DNA of 64,000 bases from Thermomicrobiales bacterium (GTDB taxonomy: Bacteria; Chloroflexota; Chloroflexia; Thermomicrobiales; UBA6265), in NCBI GenBank assembly GCA_019637585.1, contig JAHBVL010000002.1, positions 62,001 through 126,000 on the forward strand. The letters run 5' to 3'. A program made the position numbers and the translations under genes. The first letter of the stretch is position 1, and each line of letters opens with the position of its first letter. This document shows positions 56,813 through 64,000 of the stretch, piece after piece. Under the pieces are notes generated by a model. The model ran no database searches. It was not told the origin of the DNA and was given only the letters and a program-made list of their open reading frames with translations.

Positions 56813-56821
56813 TGCTATACT
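56813..56821 (+). promoter_or_regulatory. Extended -10 promoter of tRNA-Pro
   Basis: TGC-TATACT ends 12 bases before the tRNA 5' end. Its first seven bases lie in the 7-base register of the repeat array. Confidence 0.65.
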
Positions 56822-56833
56822 CTCCCTGCCTTT

Positions 56834-56911
<78 letters not shown>

Positions 56912-56926
56912 GGTGTGGGAGCCAGC

Positions 56927-58366
56927 ATGGCTCCCCTTTCTGTTTCATCCCTCCCGGGCCATGCCATGGCGTCTCACCAATCTGCTTCGAACGACCGGAA
57001 CCGCGTCTTGCGCGACATTCCGTCCGTCTCGGCGATCGTCGAGCAGTGGCGGCGAATGTCGACACAACCAGTTGATGACCGGGTGCTGACGGCGACTGTC
57101 CAGCGTGTCATCGCAGCGGCTCGAGCGGAAGCAGAAGCGGGCCAGCCGATCGCCGCTGGAACGATTCTGGAGCAGCTCGAGGCGGAGCTTGCCGCACTCG
57201 AATCGTCGAGACTGCGACCCGCGATCAACGCCACCGGTGTCTTGCTGCATACGAATCTCGGCCGGGCGCCAGTCAGCGACGCCACGGCGCGGGCCATGGC
57301 CGAAACGGCCGCATCGACGGTTGCGCTCGAAATCGATCCCGATACTGGTCGCCGTGGCGGCCGTATGGATGAGATCTCGCGACTGATGCGGGCAATGACC
57401 GGCGCCGAGTCGACGCTGGTGGTGAACAACAATGCGGCGGCGGTGCTGCTCGTGTTGTCGGCGCTGGCCAGCGGGCGGGAGATCGTCGTTTCCCGTGGAC
57501 AGGCTGTGGAAATCGGGGGCGGATTCCGCATTCCCGATGTGCTGCGGCAGAGCGGCGCCGCGATGATCGAAGTGGGCACCGCCAATCGAACTTATGCCGC
57601 CGACTACGCCAGGGCGATCACAGCGAGCACCGCCGGGTTGCTCGTCGTTCATACGAGCAATTTTCGGGTCGAGGGGTTTGTCAACGCTCCGGACATCCGG
57701 GAGGTGGCGCAGGTGGCGAACGATGCCAGGTTGCCGCTGATCGAGGATCTGGGCAGTGGTTCGCTGCTCCGTCCACAGGATTTCGGCCTAGCGGCGGAGC
57801 GAACGATCGGTGAAAGCATCGCCGCGGGCGTGGCGGTGGTCACAGCCAGTGGCGACAAGTTGCTCGGCGGACCGCAGGCTGGGTTGATCTGCGGACGCGC
57901 CGCGCTGATTCGTCAGATCGAAGCGCATCCGCTGGCCCGGGCACTCCGGGCCAGCAAAATGGTTCTTGCCGGGGTGGCGGAAACGCTGCGCCACTACGCT
58001 CGGGGAGAAGCGGTCGCCGCGATTCCTGTTTGGCGGATGATCGCCGCGCGGCCGGACGATCTGGAGCAGCGGGCGAAATCGATTCGGCACCGCCTGCAGC
58101 TGGGCGAACCGATCGCCACCGTGGTGAAAACGGATGCCACGATCGGCGGAGGGTCGCTGCCTGGCGAAACGCTGCCGAGCTGGGGGATCGCGTTGCACCT
58201 CGCACATCCCGACGACTTCGCCCGGATGCTGCGTCTCGGCGACCCGGCGGTTTACGGGCGAATCAATGACGGCCGGCTGATTCTCGATCTGCGGAGCGTC
58301 GATCCCGAGGATGACGTTGCGCTGGGCCGGGTCATCGATACAGCATTGACGAGCCTGAAATCGTAG
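56927..58366 (+). CDS. selA: L-seryl-tRNA(Sec) selenium transferase
   Basis: PLP enzyme converting Ser-tRNA-Sec to selenocysteinyl-tRNA. ATG 56927 has GGGAG five bases ahead and gives 479 residues; ATG 56966 (466 residues) fits the family length better. Motifs: NRVLRDIPSVSAIVEQW, RLRPAINATGVLLHTNLGRAPVS, MRAMTGAESTLVVNNNAAAVLLVLSAL, HTSNFRVEGFV, LIEDLGSGSLL, and the PLP lysine K311 in TASGDKLLGGPQAGLICGR. It lies directly behind tRNA-Pro and may share its transcript. selB, selC and selD are not in the window, and no in-frame-UGA selenoprotein was seen. Confidence 0.95.
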   Translation: MAPLSVSSLPGHAMASHQSASNDRNRVLRDIPSVSAIVEQWRRMSTQPVDDRVLTATVQRVIAAARAEAEAGQPIAAGTILEQLEAELAALESSRLRPAINATGVLLHTNLGRAPVSDATARAMAETAASTVALEIDPDTGRRGGRMDEISRLMRAMTGAESTLVVNNNAAAVLLVLSALASGREIVVSRGQAVEIGGGFRIPDVLRQSGAAMIEVGTANRTYAADYARAITASTAGLLVVHTSNFRVEGFVNAPDIREVAQVANDARLPLIEDLGSGSLLRPQDFGLAAERTIGESIAAGVAVVTASGDKLLGGPQAGLICGRAALIRQIEAHPLARALRASKMVLAGVAETLRHYARGEAVAAIPVWRMIAARPDDLEQRAKSIRHRLQLGEPIATVVKTDATIGGGSLPGETLPSWGIALHLAHPDDFARMLRLGDPAVYGRINDGRLILDLRSVDPEDDVALGRVIDTALTSLKS

Positions 58367-58382
58367 AGAGATTCCGGGCCCC

Positions 58383-60263
58383 TCAGCTGCCTTTGCTCTG
58401 CCGTTCGCGCATGTCACGGAAATAGGTGCTGCGGCGAGGGTAGAGCTGCTGGTGGAGCTCGGGGAGTTGCTCCAGGTAGCGGCGCAGCTCGCTGAACGTT
58501 TCGTCGTCCTGTTCGGCCTGAGCCGTGGCGAGTTCGGCGCGCAGGTGTCCGGCGAAGACCTCGTATTGCTCCCGCTGCAATTTGACGACCGTCTGAAGCA
58601 GTTCTTCCCGAACATCCCCCGGGGTGGGAGGCGGCAGGGGGGGCAGACCAGCCAGAATCGATTCGCCGTGATCCCGGAGTGAGGAATCGACCTCCTCCAG
58701 AATGACGGATGGTTGCCATTCGGGTGGAATCTGCGTGCTTCGCAACGCACCCATCAACTCACGGTTGCGCGCATCAGTCAGCAAGGTGTCGGGCGCCTGC
58801 GGCGAGAGATCGACGACGACCGGGAGGTATTTCAGGAAGAGGGCAAGAAGGTGGTCCTCGGTGCGTGGATAGCCTTTTGCCGCTTCGTCCGATTTGGGGT
58901 CCAGCGAAATCGACACCGTTCTCGTGCGCGCCTGGGCGATTCTCGACTGGACCACCGGGAAGGGGATATCGAGCTCACGACTGAGCCTCTGCACATAATG
59001 ACTTCGTTCGACTGCATCGCCGATACGCTGCAGGAACGGGCCAAGCTGGTCGATCGCCCGGCGCCGGGCCGTCAGGTCGTTCCGATCGATGCTGTCCAAC
59101 ACGTGATCGATGACGAAGTCCATGTAGGGTCGCGCCGATTCGACCTGTCTGTCCCATGAATCGGGATCGGACCGGATCAACGAGTCGGGATCGTCGCCCG
59201 CGGCAAGCTCGACGATATGGACCTCGGCATCGAGCCGCTGGGCGATCCTGAAGACCGTGCGCGGATCGGCGACGATGTCGGGGACATGGTCGAGACCAAC
59301 CTGCAACGATTCGATCGCCCGAACCGAGGCCATTCGGCCGGCGGCGTCGGCGTCGAGCGCCAGCACCACGCGCTTGGTCAGTCGTTTGACCAGGTCGACC
59401 TGTGTTTCGGTGAGTGCCGTGCCCATGGCGCCGACGACGTTGCGGAAGCCATGCTGATGCGCCGCGATGACGTCCATGTAGCCTTCGACGATGACGACCC
59501 TGTTCTCCTCCCGGATAGCGTCGCGGGCGTGGGTGAGACCGTAGAGGAGAGAGCTCTTGTCGAAAATGGGGGACTGGGGGGAGTTGAGGTACTTGGGTTG
59601 TTCGTCGCCGAACGCTCTTCCCCCGAATCCGACCACCTGACCACTCGAATTGAGTATGGGGAAGATGATCCGGTCGCGGAACCGGTCGTAGTAGCCACCC
59701 GCGTCGCGGCGTTGCAGGAGACCAGCGTCGGTGGCCGCTTCCGGGTCGGCGCCTCGAGCGCTCAGCTGTTTGAGGAGATAGTCCCAGCCATCCGGCGCCA
59801 GGCCCAACCGGAACTCCTCGATCATCTCCTGCGAGATACCCCGCTCCTGCAGATAGCGGCGTCCCTTTTCGCCGGCCGCTGAGCTATTCAACACGGTGGC
59901 GAAGTAGCTGGCGGCAACCTCGTGGAGATCGTAGAAGGATGCTTCGCGGGGATCGGCCTGCTTCTGCTGACGGGGGAGCTCGTCGAGCGAGACACCGGCC
60001 CGTTCGGCCAGTTCCTTCAACGCCTCCCGGAAATCGACCCCTTCCCGCTCCATATAGAAGGTAAAGAGATCGCCTCCCTTCCCGCAGCCGAAGCAATGGA
60101 ACCCTTGCGTTTCCGGAAAGACGACGAAGGAGGGCGTTTTTTCCTGGTGGAAGGGGCAGAGCCCCTTCATGTTGCGGCCGGCTTTTTTCAGCACGACCTT
60201 TTCGCCGATGATGTCGACGATGTCCAGCTTTTCTCGGATTTCGGAAACTGCGTCGCGGGCCAT
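58383..60263 (-). CDS. dnaG: DNA primase DnaG
   Basis: Makes RNA primers for DNA replication. 626 residues. N-terminal zinc domain: C36-H39 in GLCPFHQEKTPSF and C57-C60 in FHCFGCGKGGD. Catalytic core: IIFPILNSSGQVVGFGGRAF; Toprim acidic motifs VIVEGYMDVIAAHQHG and VVLALDADAAG. The C-terminal helicase-binding part is present and ends in a glutamate-rich helix. Nine bases after dgt; rpoD, the common partner, is absent because selA faces it. Confidence 0.97.
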   Translation of the reverse strand: MARDAVSEIREKLDIVDIIGEKVVLKKAGRNMKGLCPFHQEKTPSFVVFPETQGFHCFGCGKGGDLFTFYMEREGVDFREALKELAERAGVSLDELPRQQKQADPREASFYDLHEVAASYFATVLNSSAAGEKGRRYLQERGISQEMIEEFRLGLAPDGWDYLLKQLSARGADPEAATDAGLLQRRDAGGYYDRFRDRIIFPILNSSGQVVGFGGRAFGDEQPKYLNSPQSPIFDKSSLLYGLTHARDAIREENRVVIVEGYMDVIAAHQHGFRNVVGAMGTALTETQVDLVKRLTKRVVLALDADAAGRMASVRAIESLQVGLDHVPDIVADPRTVFRIAQRLDAEVHIVELAAGDDPDSLIRSDPDSWDRQVESARPYMDFVIDHVLDSIDRNDLTARRRAIDQLGPFLQRIGDAVERSHYVQRLSRELDIPFPVVQSRIAQARTRTVSISLDPKSDEAAKGYPRTEDHLLALFLKYLPVVVDLSPQAPDTLLTDARNRELMGALRSTQIPPEWQPSVILEEVDSSLRDHGESILAGLPPLPPPTPGDVREELLQTVVKLQREQYEVFAGHLRAELATAQAEQDDETFSELRRYLEQLPELHQQLYPRRSTYFRDMRERQSKGS

Positions 60264-60272
60264 AATGCGGGA

Positions 60273-61376
60273 TCAGCTTGCTGGGAGCGACCAATACTGC
60301 GGCACATAGAGCCGCTCGAATGCTTCGACGGCGAAACGGTCGGTCATGCTCGCCACATAGTCGGCAACGACGCGTGACGGCGGATCGTTCCCGGCCAGAG
60401 ACCGGTATTCCTCCGGCAACGCATCGAAGTGTCGATCATAGTGCGTGCACAGCATTTCGACGACCTGCTGCGCCTTGTGAGTGTTGTCGGTCGCGTTAAG
60501 TGGCCGGTAGACGGCCTCGAACAGAAAGCCGCGCAGTGCATTCGCCGCGTCGCGGATCTCGGAATCCATCCGGATATCGCCGGGAGGGGTCGTCACATCT
60601 GATGCGTCGATGATGGTGGTCACCAGTTTGTCGATCCTCCTGGCGTGAGAGTCGCCAAGGACTCCCGTGACCTGAACGGGAATCTGTTCAGTGCTGATGA
60701 TCCCCGCCCGAATAGCGTCGTCCAGATCGTGATTGATGTAGGCGACCGCATCGGAAATGCGCATCACCTCCCCCTCGAGCGAGAGCGGCCGGCGGGAGAC
60801 TGCGCCGGTCATGTCGTCGTCCGGTTTGGAGTGATGCAGAATGCCGTCGCGGACATCATCGGTCAGGTTGAGGCCGGCGCCGTTCTTTTCCAGATAGTCC
60901 ACGACCCGCAGACTCTGTTCATTGTGCCTGAAGCCGGGCAGGTATCCCTGCAACGCCGTTTCCCCGGCATGCCCGAAGGGTGTATGACCGAGATCGTGGC
61001 CCATCGTGATCGCTTCGATCAGGTCTTCATTGAGTGCAAGGGCCCTGCCGACCGTCCGGGCGATTTGAGAGACTTCGAGGGTGTGGGTGAGGCGGGTCCG
61101 GTAGTGATCGCCGGCGGGAGCGATGAACACCTGCGTTTTGTGCATCAACCGCCGGAAGCTCTTGGAGTGGACGATGCGGTCGCGGTCGCGCTGGAAGTCG
61201 GTTCGCACATCTGAGCGATCGTCGGGGCGCTGGCGTGTGGCATTCCTGCTCAGGCGGGCCAGCGGAGCGAGCTCTCGCTCTTCCTGCAGTTCGCGGCGCA
61301 CTCTCGCCGGCGCCGCAGAAGTCGTCAGCTCCTCGGATGCCGGTTGCGGCTGGCGGGTACGGGTGCCTTCACTCAT
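60273..61376 (-). CDS. dgt: Deoxyguanosinetriphosphate triphosphohydrolase-like protein
   Basis: HD-domain dNTP triphosphohydrolase. 367 residues: RTDFQRDRDRIVHSKSFRRLMHKTQVFIAP, the HD motif in TRLTHTLEVSQIARTVGRAL, AITMGHDLGHTPFGHAGE, GFRHNEQSLRVVDYLE, DGILHHS, and VMRISDAVAYINHDLDDAIRAG. The spaced H...HD...D metal site is intact. Position between pcrA and dnaG links dNTP control to replication. Confidence 0.94.
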   Translation of the reverse strand: MSEGTRTRQPQPASEELTTSAAPARVRRELQEERELAPLARLSRNATRQRPDDRSDVRTDFQRDRDRIVHSKSFRRLMHKTQVFIAPAGDHYRTRLTHTLEVSQIARTVGRALALNEDLIEAITMGHDLGHTPFGHAGETALQGYLPGFRHNEQSLRVVDYLEKNGAGLNLTDDVRDGILHHSKPDDDMTGAVSRRPLSLEGEVMRISDAVAYINHDLDDAIRAGIISTEQIPVQVTGVLGDSHARRIDKLVTTIIDASDVTTPPGDIRMDSEIRDAANALRGFLFEAVYRPLNATDNTHKAQQVVEMLCTHYDRHFDALPEEYRSLAGNDPPSRVVADYVASMTDRFAVEAFERLYVPQYWSLPAS

Positions 61377-61393
61377 CTCCGGGGCTCGTGAGG

Positions 61394-63655
61394 CTAATCG
61401 GTGATCACATCGAGCGGCGCCAGACTGGCCATGAATCGCTTGCGGCCGTGCCGGGCGAACTCGATTGCCAGCTCCTGGTCGTCTCGCCGGTCGACGACTT
61501 CGATGATACGCCCTTCGCCGAATTTCGAGTGAAAGACGCGCTCGCCCGATGTGTAGGAACGAACCGGGGGAGCGTATCCGGCTGGCCGGGTGGGCGCTTG
61601 TCCGGAGGAGGTGAATCCCTGCTGGGTTCGCGCCGTCAGGCTGGACATGCCTCGCGGGCTGAGCGCGGCTCGCCGCCCGACTTCACGGACATGCTGGTGG
61701 GGAAGATTGTCCAGAAAGCGGGATTGCACGCCCATCTGGAACCGGCCATAAGCGATGCGCGATCCGGCGCGGGTCAGATAGAGCAGCTTCTGGGCGCGGG
61801 TGATGCCCACATAGAAGAGCCGCCGTTCCTCCTCGATCGCCTGTGGATCGTCGAATTCCGCTTCCACCGCCCGGCTGACCGGCAGCAACCCTTCTTCCAG
61901 CCCGGTGATGAAAACGGCAGGGAATTCGAGCCCCTTCGCCGAGTGGAGCGTGATCAGCGTGACCCGGCCCCGCTGGTCGTCTTCGAGGGTATCGACATCG
62001 GCAATGAGCGCGACCTGTTCGAGATAGGCCGCCAGTCCTTCGCCCGGAGGGAGTGAGTCGTATTTCTCCATATCGGCGCGGACTTCCAACACGTTGGCCC
62101 AGCGCTCGAGCTCTTCCTCGTTTTCCTCGCCGAATGCTTCCTTGTATCCGGTGGCGGCGACGACATCGTCGAAGAGCTCCGACATCGTTTTCGATGTGGC
62201 CGCTGCGGTGAGACGATCGAACGCTTCCGCGATCCGCGTCGCGGCCTGGCGGGCGGAACCGGTGAATGCCGGCCCCCCGATCGTTTCGTTGGCGGCGCGC
62301 ATCCCGGCCAGAACCGATTGCTGGTGATCGGCCGACCACTGCAGCAAGGTTTCCAGCGCTTTCGGCCCGAATCCCCGGCCGATCGGCATGTTTTCGAGCA
62401 CGCGTTCCAGACCGGCCTGGTCATATGGGTTATGCAGAAGGCGAAGCACGGCCATGACGTCCTTCACTTCCTTGCGGTCGTAGAAGCGAACGCCTCCCAC
62501 GATCTGATACGGAATGCCGCTCAGCCGGAAGGCTTCCTCGATGACGCGGCTCTGGGCGCCGGTGCGGTACATCACGGCGAACGCGTCGCCGGGCCAGTCG
62601 GTCTGGTGCATGACCCGGCGAATCTCGTCGGCGACGAACTGCGCTTCGTGCTGCTGGTCGGTGAGCTCCCGAACGGTGATGATCTCGCCGTCCTCGTTGT
62701 CGGTGCGGAGCTGGCGGTCGATGCGTTCCTGGTTCTGACGAATGACATTGTCGGCCAGCGCCACGATGCGGGCGGTCGAGCGGTAGTTCGTTTCGAGCAC
62801 GATGCGGCGGGCGTCGGGGAAGTCCTGCTCGAAGTCGAGGATGTTCCGGATATCCGCCTGCCGCCACCGATAGATCGACTGGTCGGGATCGCCGACGACG
62901 AAGAGATTCCGGTGCAGTTCGCTCAGGGCCGAGACGAGCACGTACTGGACGCGGTTGGTGTCCTGGTACTCATCGACAAGGACATACTGATAGCGGGTCT
63001 GGTAGCGAAAGAGAATGTCCGGGACGGCGTCGAAGAGACGAATTGGCAGCACGAGGAGGTCGTCGAAATCAACGGCGTTCGCCTCGCGGAGGAGTTTCTG
63101 ATACTCGCGGAAAACGCGAGAGACGACCTCTTCATCGTAGCTCTCCGCCTGCGCGGCCACGTCGTCGGGCGACAACATCATCGATTTTGCGGCACTGATG
63201 CGAGCCAGCATACGGCGTGGCGGCACCTGTTTGGGATCGAGATTGACCGCCACCACCGCGGCTTTGGCGGTTTGCATCTGATCGGCGTCGTCGTAGATGG
63301 TGAAGTTGCGCAGTACGCCGAGTTTGTCGGCGACATACCCGGCATTCTCCCGGAGCAAACGGACCCCGAACGAATGGAAAGTGCCCATCGTCAAGCCTGT
63401 GGCGTCACGATCGACCAGCAACCGGTCGACCCGCTCCCTCATTTCCCGGGCGGCTTTGTTGGTGAATGTGACAGCCAGGATGGCGCCGGGCGGGACGTCT
63501 CGCTCGCTGATCAACCAGGCGATACGATGAGTCAGGACGCGTGTTTTGCCCGAGCCCGGACCCGCCACGACGAGCGTGGGACCGTCTGGCGCGGTGACAG
63601 CGGATTGTTGCTCCACGTTGAGTCCGTGGAGAAGGGGGGAGAGCGTCGAGCTCAC
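61394..63655 (-). CDS. UvrD/PcrA-type superfamily 1 DNA helicase
   Basis: 3'-5' helicase for repair and plasmid/chromosome replication. GTG 63655 gives 753 residues; the frame continues upstream but there it is antisense to tRNA-Gln and is rejected. Motifs: LNVEQQSAV (Q), VVAGPGSGKTRVLTHR (Walker A, K37), FTNKAAREMRERV (Ia), YVLVDEYQDTNRVQY (II), LFVVGDPDQSIYRWRQAD (III), LETNYRST (IV), LHSAKGLEFPAVFITGLEEG (V), and RRLFYVGITRAQKLLYL (VI). The PcrA-like C-terminal tail ends GERVFHSKFGEGRIIEV, an RNA-polymerase-binding Tudor-like segment. Leads pcrA-dgt-dnaG. Confidence 0.96.
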   Translation of the reverse strand: MSSTLSPLLHGLNVEQQSAVTAPDGPTLVVAGPGSGKTRVLTHRIAWLISERDVPPGAILAVTFTNKAAREMRERVDRLLVDRDATGLTMGTFHSFGVRLLRENAGYVADKLGVLRNFTIYDDADQMQTAKAAVVAVNLDPKQVPPRRMLARISAAKSMMLSPDDVAAQAESYDEEVVSRVFREYQKLLREANAVDFDDLLVLPIRLFDAVPDILFRYQTRYQYVLVDEYQDTNRVQYVLVSALSELHRNLFVVGDPDQSIYRWRQADIRNILDFEQDFPDARRIVLETNYRSTARIVALADNVIRQNQERIDRQLRTDNEDGEIITVRELTDQQHEAQFVADEIRRVMHQTDWPGDAFAVMYRTGAQSRVIEEAFRLSGIPYQIVGGVRFYDRKEVKDVMAVLRLLHNPYDQAGLERVLENMPIGRGFGPKALETLLQWSADHQQSVLAGMRAANETIGGPAFTGSARQAATRIAEAFDRLTAAATSKTMSELFDDVVAATGYKEAFGEENEEELERWANVLEVRADMEKYDSLPPGEGLAAYLEQVALIADVDTLEDDQRGRVTLITLHSAKGLEFPAVFITGLEEGLLPVSRAVEAEFDDPQAIEEERRLFYVGITRAQKLLYLTRAGSRIAYGRFQMGVQSRFLDNLPHQHVREVGRRAALSPRGMSSLTARTQQGFTSSGQAPTRPAGYAPPVRSYTSGERVFHSKFGEGRIIEVVDRRDDQELAIEFARHGRKRFMASLAPLDVITD

Positions 63656-63685
63656 GTTGCGGGGACTCCAAAATTGCGGGAGACG

Positions 63686-63694
63686 TGGTAAAAT
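63686..63694 (+). promoter_or_regulatory. Extended -10 promoter of tRNA-Gln
   Basis: TGG-TAAAAT ends 12 bases before the tRNA 5' end, the same spacing as at tRNA-Pro. Confidence 0.65.
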
Positions 63695-63706
63695 CCACGG
63701 TCGTAA

Positions 63707-63780
63707 TGGGGAATAGTATAACGGTAGTACGCCTGACTCTGGATCAGGTAGTTGGGGTTCGAATCCCTGTTCCCCAGCCA
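63707..63780 (+). tRNA. tRNA-Gln (anticodon CTG)
   Basis: Acceptor TGGGGAA/TTCCCCA (T1-A72, typical of tRNA-Gln), anticodon arm CCTGA-CTCTGGA-TCAGG giving anticodon CTG, T-loop GGTTCGAATCC, discriminator G and encoded CCA. Confidence 0.97.
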
Positions 63781-63943
63781 CCCGAACTCCCCGATCCCTC
63801 GATCTGCATCCCTCAGCCGTTCATGATTCTCTTCTAGATGCCGTCGTTGCGGCACTCGATCCCCCGGCTGCCAAACAAATCCGTAGCGTCGCCATTTATG
63901 GCGTTCCACCGACCGCGTGCGTGCCCTGAGCGGAGCACGTCTG

Positions 63944-63972
63944 TTGACAACATTCACGGCGAGTGATAACGT
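63944..63972 (+). promoter_or_regulatory. Strong sigma70-type promoter reading out of the window
   Basis: Perfect -35 TTGACA (63944-63949), 17-base spacer, -10 TAACGT (63967-63972) preceded by TGA. The gene it serves lies beyond 64000. The rest of 63781-64000 shows nothing I can identify. Confidence 0.75.
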
Positions 63973-64000
63973 TACCGCAGTCAATTTGCACGAACTTCAG

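Noticed and set aside
63656-63781. N-terminal extension of the PcrA-type helicase
   Set aside because: That stretch is the reverse strand of tRNA-Gln and its promoter.

Overview
The window is a 64 kb piece of a high-GC bacterial chromosome. Many genes start with GTG or TTG, neighbouring genes often overlap by 1-4 bases, and the intergenic gaps are rich in small inverted repeats. Gene content and protein style (MshA-like glycosyltransferase, GAF sensor kinase with a HisKA_2 core, small multi-[4Fe-4S] proteins, non-LPS polysaccharide genes) fit Chloroflexota, probably Thermomicrobia. That placement is inference: there is no rRNA here. No prophage, transposase, IS or CRISPR array was seen.

Layout. 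1-1200: 5' end of pheS (minus) behind a T-box leader. 1220-1500: repeats in front of eno. 1561-5877: eno, gpmI and an NAD-type isocitrate dehydrogenase. 6209-11786: an amino-acid-oxidase-like flavoprotein (minus) and the glycolate oxidase operon glcDEF (plus). 11747-13741: a GAF histidine kinase. 13809-20864: a tightly coupled surface-polysaccharide operon (glycosidase-fold membrane protein, two O-antigen-ligase-type proteins, an LPG-flippase-type membrane protein, a GT4 glycosyltransferase, a 67-aa membrane protein), followed by an orphan MoxR ATPase. 21958-26932: serS, an HNH nuclease and uvrA (minus). 27158-32234: valS, a 3-methyladenine DNA glycosylase and mutL (plus). 32258-34904: a NarL-type regulator and a GT2 glycosyltransferase (minus), then nfo (plus). 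35198-39541: aldehyde dehydrogenase, nuoI and nuoG (minus). 39783-42598: gatB and gdhA. 42711-44264: UspA and two RCK/TrkA proteins. 44370-49681: secA-mnmG-phosphoesterase (minus). 49820-53410: an MGMT-like gene facing a TPP-riboswitch-led thiD-thiG-thiE-tenI-thiS operon. 53528-56554: a hypothetical gene, a class-III aminotransferase and an MshA-like glycosyltransferase. 56620-64000: tRNA-Arg, tRNA-Pro, selA, then pcrA-dgt-dnaG (minus), tRNA-Gln, and a strong outward promoter.

Two themes link the genes: nucleic-acid repair and replication (uvrA, mpg, mutL, nfo, MGMT-like, dgt, dnaG, pcrA, HNH) and central carbon/nitrogen metabolism (eno, gpmI, icd, glcDEF, gdhA, aminotransferase). Control is visible as a T-box (pheS), a TPP riboswitch (thi), a possible attenuator before the aldehyde dehydrogenase, and a recurring extended -10 motif TGN-TANNNT.

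The most unusual signal is a family of intergenic elements built from 7-base tandem repeats. Three have two arms that are reverse complements of each other (7433-7645, 42608-42713, 56723-56798) and a fourth has one arm (1222-1249). The heptamer sequence differs from element to element while the 7-base period and inverted layout stay the same. Two share the spacer motif CCCGAACTACAYTTTG, and in one the heptamers run directly into divergent tRNA promoters. A second notable signal is the glycosidase-fold protein, in which both expected catalytic glutamates are replaced.
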